The translations under genes were made by a program, and so were the position numbers. Shown piece by piece: positions 15,374-22,722 of a DNA stretch of 39,209 nucleotides. The notes beneath the pieces were generated by a model that saw only the letters and a list, made by a program, of their open reading frames with translations, searched no databases and had not been told where the DNA came from. Each line of letters opens with the position of its first letter. Within the stretch, counting starts at the first letter, position 1. Source of the stretch: Akkermansia sp. (lineage in GTDB: Bacteria > Verrucomicrobiota > Verrucomicrobiia > Verrucomicrobiales > Akkermansiaceae); NCBI GenBank assembly GCA_017435365.1, contig JAFSFD010000053.1, positions 1 through 39,209 of the forward strand. Direction: 5' to 3'.

Positions 15374-15505
15374 ATGGGTCAACAACATCGTAAGGAGACA
15401 AAGCGTCGCCGCCGCACCGCTTACATCAAGCGCCAGAAGGAAATCGCCAAGAACAGCAAGAACACCACTCCTGTTCAGATGGCCAAGAAGGTTTCCAAGG
15501 ACTAA
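15374..15505 (+). CDS. 43-residue highly basic protein (ribosome- or nucleic-acid-binding candidate)
   Basis: MGQQHRKETKRRRRTAYIKR followed by QKEIAKNSKNTTPVQMAKKV and SKD. More than a third of the residues are Lys or Arg, in a helical arrangement, and only five are acidic. This composition is that of small ribosomal or RNA-binding proteins. It does not match bL34, bL35, bL36 or bTHX as I remember them. It has its own promoter, an unusually long leader and a good terminator, so it is a stand-alone and probably well-expressed gene. Function is inferred from charge and organisation only. Confidence 0.8.
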   Translation: MGQQHRKETKRRRRTAYIKRQKEIAKNSKNTTPVQMAKKVSKD

Positions 15506-15536
15506 TCTGAGTCTCCTCTTTATCTGACTTCTATTG

Positions 15537-15572
15537 CCGGCTCCTTTCCCATCCGGGGGAGGAGCCGGTTTT
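15537..15572 (+). terminator. Terminator of the small basic protein gene
   Basis: CCGGCTCC (15537-15544) pairs with GGAGCCGG (15561-15568), with extra pairing inside (TCCC with GGGG), followed by TTTTC. It begins 31 bp past the stop. Confidence 0.88.
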
Positions 15573-15640
15573 CTTTCCAACATTTTAACTATTAGGACAC
15601 GCGCGCACCTATCATCTTGTGTTCGAACAGCACGTATTGT

Positions 15641-16639
15641 ATGCTACGCCTTGCTGTGAACCAAGAACTACCCTACGACCTGACAATAGTAACGGTGTGC
15701 CGGAATGCACTCCATTTTCTGCCTCGCTGCATAGCATCTGTACAACCACTGTATGATACTCCGCTTAAAGTGGAGCATCTCATCATCGATGGCGCCTCCA
15801 CCGATGGCAGTGTGGCATATCTGTGGTGCCAGCAGCATGCGGGGCACATCACCCGCTTCATCAGCGAAGCAGATGATGGTATCTACCACGCCATGAACAA
15901 GGGCATTAATTTATCCCGGGGAAGGGTGCTGGTCTTTATCAATGCTGATGACGAAATATGCCCGGGAGCAGTTCAGGCATGCTGTCTGCCGGTTCTGAAC
16001 GGAGCCGCACAGTACAGTGTAGCCTCGACCCTGTGCATCGGTAAGAAGAAACAGCTCCGGCATCCCCGCTTGGAGAATACGCTGTGGAGGCAGCCGTACT
16101 GCCACCAGGCTATGTATTGCAGCCGGGAGCTGCTCGTGAAGATGGGGGGCTTCGATGCCGTCAGCTTTCCCATCGGCGCCGATACAGACCTGATGAGAAG
16201 GCTGTATATTCAGCACATTCCCTGTGCAGTGGTGCCGGTGGTGGCCGCTCGTTTTTATGAAGGAGGTGTCTCCTCCACCGCCGCCACGCACCATGACGTG
16301 TATGAACTCATGCTGAAGTTTGCAGACGGATGCCGCCGGGAGATTCAGCATCACCCGTCATTGGTGGGGCCCATTGTGAAGCACCTGCGCCGATATGCCA
16401 ATAAGAAGATTATGCAAAGCGATTTCCCCGCCTTGAGGTGGAAAGACTCATCACGGATGATGCGTTTCATGAAGTCAGTTTCAGCACCATTGAACAACTG
16501 GCAACGCTTCATTCTTCAATGCTGGCTCCGCGCCCAGATATGCTGGTACGCCGTGCTGAGTTATTGCAGCTTCGGTCGGAAGCGAAGGAGCTCGCGTCTT
16601 AATCTTGAAATCTGCAGCTTGTTTGCCAATTGCATATGA
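15641..16639 (+). CDS. Family 2 glycosyltransferase
   Basis: A 332-residue protein. Start ATG 15641 is preferred over 15617 because it sits 15 residues before the first strand of the GT-A fold (YDLTIVTVCRNALHFLPRCI). Landmarks: LIIDGASTDGS (nucleotide-sugar binding), ADDGIYHAMNKGI, and the metal-binding NADDE at 101-105. This pattern is typical of glycosyltransferases in capsule, O-antigen or exopolysaccharide gene sets. Donor and acceptor cannot be read from sequence. The C-terminal third is basic with an amphipathic, probably membrane-facing helix. The stop overlaps the start of the next transferase by ATGA. Confidence 0.88.
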   Translation: MLRLAVNQELPYDLTIVTVCRNALHFLPRCIASVQPLYDTPLKVEHLIIDGASTDGSVAYLWCQQHAGHITRFISEADDGIYHAMNKGINLSRGRVLVFINADDEICPGAVQACCLPVLNGAAQYSVASTLCIGKKKQLRHPRLENTLWRQPYCHQAMYCSRELLVKMGGFDAVSFPIGADTDLMRRLYIQHIPCAVVPVVAARFYEGGVSSTAATHHDVYELMLKFADGCRREIQHHPSLVGPIVKHLRRYANKKIMQSDFPALRWKDSSRMMRFMKSVSAPLNNWQRFILQCWLRAQICWYAVLSYCSFGRKRRSSRLNLEICSLFANCI

Positions 16640-17718
16640 AATCCACACACACAAACGAGCCACCGCTGGTGACGGTCATTACGGTCTGTTACAATCTGCT
16701 GAAAAACGGGCGGGCAGGGCACTTCAGACAATGCCTTAAGTCCGTTTCCACTCAGGATTACCCGGCCATAGAGCACCTCGTTATCGATGGTGCCTCTCAG
16801 GATGGCACCGTGGAGCAGCTGGAGCAATATGCCCGGCAAGGGTGGATTCGCTATGTTTCAGAACCGGATACCGGAATTTATGATGCCATGAATAAGGGTA
16901 TACGACTGGCCCGCGGCAAGTATATCGCCTTTCTGAACAGCGATGACTTCTGGCACCGCCAAGATGCCGTATCCGCATCAGTGGCGGCGCTGGAGCAGAA
17001 AGAAGCAGCATTTTCCTATGCGCCGCGCACGCTTGTGCATACAGACGGCAGCTTCCATTGCACAGAGGCAGCGGGGCTGGGGGTGTTTCCCAGCCTCATG
17101 CCGTTCTGCCACCAGACCATGTTCACAAGGAAAGACGTGCTGCTGCGGCTGGGAGGCTTTGATAATGAGCATTATCGGAGCGCAGCGGATTACGACCTCG
17201 TTTTCCGCATCCTGCTCAGCGGAGAGCAGGGAGTCTATGTGCCGCTGAACTTCACGTCCTTCCGACTCGGGGGATTTTCGGTGACCGATGATGAGCTGTC
17301 CGGGCGGGAATGCCACTTTATCCGTCGCCGCTTGCTTGGCAAGCGAGCAGCGGCTCTGTTGAAACGGGGACAAATGGATGACAACCTGATGCAGCGCATT
17401 CAGGAACTGGTGCATCCCAGGGTGGCAATGGATATTCTGCGTTGCTTTTCGCAAGACTCACCCGGTATGTATTGCCTTACTTACGGGCTGACCCGCCACC
17501 CGGTCGAGGCTCTGAACAGTCGCGTGGCCTGCGGCAGCAAGCAGGCACAGTACCTGCTTTTCGGCTTTCTCCCGTTGATTCGACTGAAACGAAAACCATC
17601 CCGAACGGATTTTTATCTCTTCGGGTTTATTCCATTGCTGAGGCTCAGGCGCAAGCGGAACATGCTGCATTTTCGCGCCCTCTTTGTATTGCCCATTCTG
17701 GTCTTGCAGAATCGCTGA
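16636..17718 (+). CDS. Family 2 glycosyltransferase with C-terminal tandem motif
   Basis: A 360-residue protein; ATG 16636 overlaps the previous stop by 4 bp. GT-A landmarks parallel its neighbour: VTVITVCYNLL, LVIDGASQDGT, DTGIYDAMNKGIRLARGKY and the metal-binding NSDDF at 101-105; the two proteins are paralogues over the catalytic domain. The C-terminus carries a short repeat, YLLFGFLPLIRLKRK (306-320) and YLFGFIPLLRLRRK (327-340), hydrophobic runs each ending in a basic cluster, likely a peripheral membrane attachment. The two enzymes probably act in sequence on the same surface glycan (inference). A REPIN-like repeat follows. Confidence 0.9.
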   Translation: MKSTHTNEPPLVTVITVCYNLLKNGRAGHFRQCLKSVSTQDYPAIEHLVIDGASQDGTVEQLEQYARQGWIRYVSEPDTGIYDAMNKGIRLARGKYIAFLNSDDFWHRQDAVSASVAALEQKEAAFSYAPRTLVHTDGSFHCTEAAGLGVFPSLMPFCHQTMFTRKDVLLRLGGFDNEHYRSAADYDLVFRILLSGEQGVYVPLNFTSFRLGGFSVTDDELSGRECHFIRRRLLGKRAAALLKRGQMDDNLMQRIQELVHPRVAMDILRCFSQDSPGMYCLTYGLTRHPVEALNSRVACGSKQAQYLLFGFLPLIRLKRKPSRTDFYLFGFIPLLRLRRKRNMLHFRALFVLPILVLQNR

Positions 17719-17758
17719 CTGGTGCGCGATGAATTGTCTTGTGTGAGGGAAACTATCT

Positions 17759-17842
17759 CGGAGCACGGGACTTCAGTCCCGATGATGTGCCCGTGATTTC
17801 GGGACTAAAGTCCCGTGCTCCGAAAACGACAAACATCAATTT
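17759..17842. repeat. REPIN-like palindromic repeat, copy 2
   Basis: Arms 17759-17781 and 17800-17822, each with a CGGGACT...AGTCCCG palindrome and, at the outer edge, GGAGCAC (or its complement), match copy 1 at 9049-9136. The conserved flank AACGACAAACATCAATTT (17825-17842) is the reverse complement of the flank of copy 1, so the two copies are inverted relative to each other. The 18-bp core between the arms differs completely. This copy lies between two convergent genes. Confidence 0.8.
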
Positions 17843-17847
17843 ACCGC

Positions 17848-18453
17848 TCAGATTTCATCGGCCAGCAGGCCCTGGAGCTGGCGGTGGGCATAGTGGAGGC
17901 GGGAGCGCAGAGTACCCTCAGAAATGTTGATAAGCTTGGCAATCTGCGGGTAGGAAAGGCCCTGGATATCGCAGAGATTGACGACCTCCTGATGGGCAGG
18001 GGAGAGCTGAGAGATAGCGCGGGCCAGCTTGCCGCGCAGGTCCTTAACCTGGGCCTTACGGATGGGGTCAGACTCCAGATTGGCATCCGCGAGCTCAGCA
18101 TCTTTTTCCAGCGGGTTGCCTTTATCATCGTTATCCAGGCTGTAGCTGCGCTCGCGCTTGCGCTTGCGCAGGAAGTTGCGCGCATTGTTCAGTGCGATGG
18201 TATAAAGCCAGGTATAGAACGAACTGTTGCCTTTGAAATAGCGCAGGGAATGAAAGGCCTTCAGGAAGGATTCCTGCGCCACGTCGTAGGCATCGGCCTC
18301 GCTGTTGAGCATCTGCACCAGCATGGCATTGAGCTTGCGACTGTGGCGGCGGATGAGTTCATCATACGCGCGGGTCTGGCCGGCCAGGGTGCTCTGGATA
18401 AGCTCCTCGTCCGTCTTATCGGCGAATGATTCTCTGGATGCTGCTTCTTTCAT
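17848..18453 (-). CDS. ECF-type RNA polymerase sigma factor
   Basis: A 201-residue protein. Sigma region 2 is clear (YDELIRRHSRKLNAMLVQML, then AYDVAQESFLKAFHSLRYF and FYTWLYTIALNNARNFLRKR), followed by a charged linker (about 105-140) and sigma region 4 (LSPAHQEVVNLCDIQGLSYP, then QIAKLINISEGTLRSRL), the -35-binding HTH. It resembles the RpoE/SigW group. No anti-sigma gene is adjacent; downstream there is only the REPIN. It lies 79 bp after the PurF homologue, separated by a strong hairpin. Regulon unknown. Confidence 0.92.
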   Translation of the reverse strand: MKEAASRESFADKTDEELIQSTLAGQTRAYDELIRRHSRKLNAMLVQMLNSEADAYDVAQESFLKAFHSLRYFKGNSSFYTWLYTIALNNARNFLRKRKRERSYSLDNDDKGNPLEKDAELADANLESDPIRKAQVKDLRGKLARAISQLSPAHQEVVNLCDIQGLSYPQIAKLINISEGTLRSRLHYAHRQLQGLLADEI

Positions 18454-18488
18454 GGTGGTGGGGCATAGGGTGGGTCGGGGTAGTGTTG

Positions 18489-18523
18489 CACCTGCGGGGA
18501 TGAATCACGCATCCCCGCAGGTG
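18489..18523 (-). terminator. Long intercistronic hairpin between the PurF homologue and the sigma factor gene
   Basis: A perfect 14-bp stem (CACCTGCGGGGATG at 18489-18502 with its complement at 18510-18523), 7-nt loop, starting 10 bp past the stop of the PurF homologue. No T-run follows on the minus strand, so it may be an mRNA 3'-end stabiliser, a processing site or an imperfect terminator that lowers sigma-factor expression. Confidence 0.6.
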
Positions 18524-18532
18524 TGCAGAATC

Positions 18533-20431
18533 TTACAGCACGAATTCGCCCACGACACCATGGGTCTTTTCGTACCATTCGATAAAGGTTTTGTTAATGA
18601 GGGTATAGCCACCGGGGGTCGGATAATGGCCACTGAAGTACCAATCGCCACAGGGTGCTTCGATGGCATCGTGCAGCCCCTCCAGTGTCTGATACACGCA
18701 CTGGATTTCGCAGGGCGAATTTTCCGGCGTGACCATGCGGGAAATCTCAGCCGTAATCTCATCTGCCGAGAGGGCATTGTAGATGCGGCGCACCGGATTG
18801 GTTCGTTTTTCAGCCGGCTGGGTGAGCTGGTAGCGGCACTCGTTGTACACATCGGTGATGATGTTGGAAAGGCCCTTGCGGTGCAGCAGGTTGATGGCTG
18901 CAAGGAAGGCTACGAATTGCCCCATCTCGCACATGTCGATGCCGTAGAAATCCGGATAGCGCACCTGGGGTGCGGAGGATACGATGACAATCTTGCGTGC
19001 CTTGGTGCGGGAAAGAAGGCTCAGCAGACTCATCTTGAGCGTGGTGCCACGCACGATGGAGTCATCGATGGCAACGAGCACTTCGTCTTCGCCCACGGCG
19101 CCGTAGGTCAGGTCATAAACCATAGAGGCCATCTGCTTGCGGCTGCTGGCTTCGGAGATGAAGGTACGGAGCTTGATATCCTTGTGCGCAATCTTTTCTG
19201 CACGGGGCCAGCGGCGCAGGATGAGCTCGTTAATGAGTTCCTCGCTCATGGTACCATTGCGGAAAGCCTCCACCATGGCCTGGCTCACCTTGTTGCGGCG
19301 GTAGGAACGCAGTCCTTCCAGAAGGCCGTAGTAGGAAACCTCGGCCGTGTTGGGGATGAACGTGATAGCCGCTTTGGAGAAGTCGCTCTTGTCGAGGCTG
19401 GCCACCACTTTTTCCGTAAGATTGGCCCCCAGGGCCTTGCGCTCGCGGTAGATGACGGGGTCATTTCCGCGGGAGGTGTAGATATCCTCGAAACAGCACG
19501 GGGTGAACTTACCCGGGGTGGTGTATTCCTTGATGGTCACCTGACCATCGGCCTTGACCAGCACCATATTCGCAGCACCCAGTTCGTGCACTTGGTCTTC
19601 ATCGACCTCCATCACGCTCATGAGCGGAGCCCGCTCACTGGCGATGGCCAGGTATTCATCTGTCAGGATGTAGTAGCAGTGGCGGATACCGTGCGGGTCA
19701 CGCAGACAGAAGAAGTCACCATTGCCCACGGCACCCATGATGACGTAGCCGCCGTCCCAGTCCTTGCAGGCTTTTTCGATTACGTCGAAGAGGTTGAGCT
19801 CCTCAGAAATAATCTGGGGAATCTCGCGGCCGTCCACATTCTTGTTGCGCAGTTCACGGTATTTATCGGTATGCGCCTCATCGAGGTAGTACCCCACCTC
19901 TTCGAGGATGGCCTGCGTGTTGGTGTCGAACACAGGGTGCTGGCCGCGAGCCATGAGCTTCTCGTGCAGTTCCTCCACGTTGGTCATGGAGAAATCGCCC
20001 TGGAGCATCAGAGTGCGCGTAGGCCAGTTGGAACGGCGCAGGAAGGGGTGGCAGTTGCCTTCTTCGTACTGCACGCCACTGCTGCCGTAGAGCATGTGCC
20101 CCATGAGCACTTCGCCACCGAAGTTGAAATGCTTCTTGAAGGAAATGGCATCAGTCCCATCGATGATACCATCTTCGCGCATGTGGCGCAGATTTCGCTG
20201 CTGCGCCGTGAAGATGTTTGTGAGCGCTGAGCCCCCCACCGCACGGGAGCGGAAGATATAGGGCTCGCCCAGAGGCATGTTCAGCTTGATGCTGCCGAAC
20301 CCGGCACCGTCCTGGCCGCGGTTGCGCTGCTTCTCCATGAGGAGGAACAGCTTGTTGAAAGCCCACTCCGGATTCCCGTACTTCTCTTCGAAGTAGGAAA
20401 GCGGCTTGAGCAGGCGGATTGCTGCGGACAT
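18533..20431 (-). CDS. Amidophosphoribosyltransferase (PurF) homologue, long form, lacking the N-terminal Cys
   Basis: A 632-residue protein. PurF makes phosphoribosylamine from PRPP and glutamine, the first step of purine synthesis. The N-terminal Ntn-type glutaminase region reads MSAAIRLLKPLSYFEEKYG, then EKQRNRGQDGAGFG (35-48), LQGDFSMTN (143-151) and WDGGYVIMGAVGNGDFF. The phosphoribosyltransferase part has CCFEDIYTSRGND (312-324), FIPNTAEVSYYGLLEGL (358-374) and the PRPP loop DDSIVRGTT (456-464). The length and the IRLLKPL start match a Bacteroidetes/PVC-type lineage that, as I recall it, begins ECGVAMIRLLKPL. Here no Cys precedes or follows the start Met; residue 2 is Ser. purM lies 25 bp upstream, supporting a purine role. 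It may use ammonia, use Ser, or have another function. Confidence 0.82.
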   Translation of the reverse strand: MSAAIRLLKPLSYFEEKYGNPEWAFNKLFLLMEKQRNRGQDGAGFGSIKLNMPLGEPYIFRSRAVGGSALTNIFTAQQRNLRHMREDGIIDGTDAISFKKHFNFGGEVLMGHMLYGSSGVQYEEGNCHPFLRRSNWPTRTLMLQGDFSMTNVEELHEKLMARGQHPVFDTNTQAILEEVGYYLDEAHTDKYRELRNKNVDGREIPQIISEELNLFDVIEKACKDWDGGYVIMGAVGNGDFFCLRDPHGIRHCYYILTDEYLAIASERAPLMSVMEVDEDQVHELGAANMVLVKADGQVTIKEYTTPGKFTPCCFEDIYTSRGNDPVIYRERKALGANLTEKVVASLDKSDFSKAAITFIPNTAEVSYYGLLEGLRSYRRNKVSQAMVEAFRNGTMSEELINELILRRWPRAEKIAHKDIKLRTFISEASSRKQMASMVYDLTYGAVGEDEVLVAIDDSIVRGTTLKMSLLSLLSRTKARKIVIVSSAPQVRYPDFYGIDMCEMGQFVAFLAAINLLHRKGLSNIITDVYNECRYQLTQPAEKRTNPVRRIYNALSADEITAEISRMVTPENSPCEIQCVYQTLEGLHDAIEAPCGDWYFSGHYPTPGGYTLINKTFIEWYEKTHGVVGEFVL

Positions 20432-20456
20432 ATAGAGGAAGGGGTGTGAGGTTGAT

Positions 20457-21470
20457 TTACTTGCGGACGCTTACCTTGATGCCCTTGCCCTCGCGCATGG
20501 TGCCGATGACCGTGCCGCCGGGGCCGGCTGTGAGAGCCTGCTCAACCTGGTCGGGGGAGACGATGGCTACCCAGCCGATACCCATGTTGAAGGTGTGGAA
20601 GCGGTCTTCTGCATCCACGAACTGCAGCACCTTCTGGGCGGGCTCGTTGTCCCAGTAGGGGATTTCGAGGTCGGCACCCTTCTCACCGAGGAAGCGCTCC
20701 AGGTTCTCGGGCAGGCCACCGCCGGTGATGTGGGCGTAGGCCTTGGGGGTGATGCCGAGCTTGCGCATATCGTACACCACGTCGTGGTACAGGCGGGTCG
20801 GGGCCAGCAGCTCGCGCAGCTCATCCTTGGTGAGCAGGTCAGGGTTCTGGGCCAGCACGCGGCGCACCAGGCTCCAGCCGTTGGCGTGGAAACCATCGCT
20901 CGGGTAGCCGATGAGCACATCGCCCACGGCTACCTGGGAGGGGTCAATCATCTCGCTCTTCTCCACGCAGCCGATGCTGAAACCGGCCAGCTCCACCAGC
21001 CCCTCAGGCACCACGCCGGGCATTTCGGCGGTTTCGCCACCGGCCAGGATACAGTTGCAGCTTTCCAGGTAATCGCACATGCCGGCAACCAGCCGGGTAA
21101 TGCGGGGGCGCTCCACCTCCAGGTTGGAGATACCGAGGTAGTCCAGGAACATGACAGGGTCGCCACCGGTGGTGAGCAGGTCGTTCACATTCATGGCCAC
21201 CAGGTCCTTACCAGCGGTTTCGAGCATATCCATATCGAAGAGAATCTCCGTCTTGGTGCCCACACCGTCCGTGCCGGTCACGATAACCGGTTCCTTGTAG
21301 GAGGAGAGGTCATAAGCTGCTGCGAAAAGGCCGAATGCATTGCAGAGTTTGCGGTTTTTCTGCGTGCGCTTCACGTGCGCGCTGATATCGGAAACAAAAG
21401 ACTGCGCCTCAATAGTGTCGACGCCGGACTGCTTGTATGTGAGATTGCCGGACATAATAGCTTGGTGCAT
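20457..21470 (-). CDS. purM: Phosphoribosylformylglycinamidine cyclo-ligase (AIR synthetase)
   Basis: A 337-residue protein. It closes the imidazole ring (FGAM plus ATP to AIR), step five of purine synthesis, in the cytoplasm. Family signatures: LTYKQSGVDTIEAQSFV at the N-terminus, VTGTDGVGTKTEI (ATP/substrate), AMNVNDLLTTGGDPVMFLDY, GGETAEMPG, PSDGFHANGWSLVRRV and ITGGGLPENLERFL. An ATG at 21455 (MSGNLTYKQ) is the usual-looking family start, but the promoter is also compatible with the ATG at 21470, used here. The PurF homologue follows after 25 bp, probably in the same mRNA. Confidence 0.95.
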   Translation of the reverse strand: MHQAIMSGNLTYKQSGVDTIEAQSFVSDISAHVKRTQKNRKLCNAFGLFAAAYDLSSYKEPVIVTGTDGVGTKTEILFDMDMLETAGKDLVAMNVNDLLTTGGDPVMFLDYLGISNLEVERPRITRLVAGMCDYLESCNCILAGGETAEMPGVVPEGLVELAGFSIGCVEKSEMIDPSQVAVGDVLIGYPSDGFHANGWSLVRRVLAQNPDLLTKDELRELLAPTRLYHDVVYDMRKLGITPKAYAHITGGGLPENLERFLGEKGADLEIPYWDNEPAQKVLQFVDAEDRFHTFNMGIGWVAIVSPDQVEQALTAGPGGTVIGTMREGKGIKVSVRK

Positions 21471-21487
21471 CGCTCAGATGCGCGCGC

Positions 21488-21516
21488 ATTATACATGACA
21501 ACTCCCGATTTGGCAA
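21488..21516 (-). promoter_or_regulatory. purM promoter
   Basis: On the minus strand TTGCCA (21516-21511), 17-nt spacer, a consensus TATAAT (21493-21488). The ATG at 21470 is 17 nt further, giving a leader of about 10 nt. Confidence 0.75.
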
Positions 21517-21562
21517 GCCGTTTCTGCCACCTTTTTCCAACTGATTTACACCGCAGAAGAAT

Positions 21563-21600
21563 AAAAAGCACCCCGGGCTGAATGGAGCAGACCGGGGCGC
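21563..21600 (-). terminator. Terminator of the amino-acid ABC transporter operon
   Basis: Read on the minus strand, GCGCCCCGG (21600-21592) pairs with CCGGGGTGC (21576-21568, one mismatch) and is followed by TTTTTATT. It lies 28 bp past the stop of the ATPase gene. Confidence 0.82.
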
Positions 21601-21628
21601 GGAGTCAAAAGAGAGATGAGAGAAAAAA

Positions 21629-22699
21629 TCAGCGGTTCCTGTGCTTCATGCGCAGGCGGTATTTAACGCGGTCTGCCTCGTGGTTGAACTCCACGCTGGA
21701 GCAGAGCTCGTTCAGCACGCGGTTTGATTCCAGGTCTACTGGTTCAGCCCCGATGGGCAGGAGCACCTCCATGCTCATTTCGCGAGTCTGCTCAGAGTAG
21801 CGGAAGTAGAAGTCCAACGTGCCCTTTTCCAGCGGCATGTGGCGGAACAGAGCGTTGCCGATGAGCTGCGCCTTGCGCATGCTTTCGCGGGTCAGGAAGT
21901 ACTTGTTGCAGTAGGCCTGCCACTCGGATTTGAGCAGGAAGCGGTCGTAGTCCGGGCTGTGGAATTCGAAGTGGAAATCACGGATGCGGTTCACGAATAC
22001 GCGGGTGCGCTCGCGCTTGGGATGCTCAAAAATCTCCTCCGGAGTGCCGATTTCGTAGATGATGCCTTCATCCATGTAGACCACGCGGGTACTCACATCG
22101 CGGGCGAAGTTCATTTCGTGCGTCACAATGGCCATGGTCATTCCCTGGCGGGCCAGGGCGCGGATGACGGAGAGAACCTCGCTCACCATGGTGGGATCCA
22201 GCGCGGAGGTCGGCTCATCGAAGAGGATGATTTCAGGGTCCATGGAGAGGCAGCGGGCAATGGCGGCGCGCTGCTTCTGACCACCGGAAAGTTCATCGGG
22301 CATGGCATCTGCCTTCTCGGCCATGCCGACGAGTTTGAGCAGCTCCATGGCCTTGGCCTCCGCTTCCTTGCGGCTCTTGCCCAGCAGTTTCACGGGGCCG
22401 ATGCACACATTATCCAGCACGGAAAGGTGGTTGAACAGGTTGAAGGACTGGAACACCATGCCCATCTTCTGACGCAGTTTCGAGGCGTTGACCTTGCCGT
22501 TGAGCACTTCCTCACCATCGATGACGATGCTGCCGCCCGTGGGTTGCTCCAGCAGGTTCAGGCAGCGCAGGAAAGTGCTCTTACCCGTGCCGGAGGGGCC
22601 GATGATGGAGATGACTTCGCCCTGTTTGATGTTCAGGTTCACATCACGCAGAACATCCAGATTATCGAAGCTCTTCTGAAGGTGTTTGATTTGAATCAT
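21629..22699 (-). CDS. Polar amino-acid ABC transporter ATP-binding protein (GlnQ-like) with an extra C-terminal domain
   Basis: A 356-residue protein; GlnQ-type ATPases are usually about 240-250. Residues 1-240 are a standard ATPase: Walker A GPSGTGKS (34-41), Q-loop FQSFNLF, signature LSGGQ (137-141), Walker B IILFDE (157-162) and switch His194 (VTHEMNFA). They match the amino-acid importer subfamily. Residues 241-356 (starting [13 protein letters not shown], with [18 protein letters not shown]) form an added alpha/beta domain I cannot name; regulatory ligand or partner binding is plausible. It follows the permease gene by 23 bp and works with it to import a polar amino acid. Confidence 0.92.
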   Translation of the reverse strand: MIQIKHLQKSFDNLDVLRDVNLNIKQGEVISIIGPSGTGKSTFLRCLNLLEQPTGGSIVIDGEEVLNGKVNASKLRQKMGMVFQSFNLFNHLSVLDNVCIGPVKLLGKSRKEAEAKAMELLKLVGMAEKADAMPDELSGGQKQRAAIARCLSMDPEIILFDEPTSALDPTMVSEVLSVIRALARQGMTMAIVTHEMNFARDVSTRVVYMDEGIIYEIGTPEEIFEHPKRERTRVFVNRIRDFHFEFHSPDYDRFLLKSEWQAYCNKYFLTRESMRKAQLIGNALFRHMPLEKGTLDFYFRYSEQTREMSMEVLLPIGAEPVDLESNRVLNELCSSVEFNHEADRVKYRLRMKHRNR

Positions 22700-22722
22700 C
22701 GTTTCAAAAGGTGGTGTGAACG

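Noticed and set aside
18305..20230. 641-codon open frame antisense to the PurF homologue
   Set aside because: Shadow of a clear protein-coding gene on the minus strand; no recognisable motifs and it runs through the intergenic hairpin and into the sigma gene.
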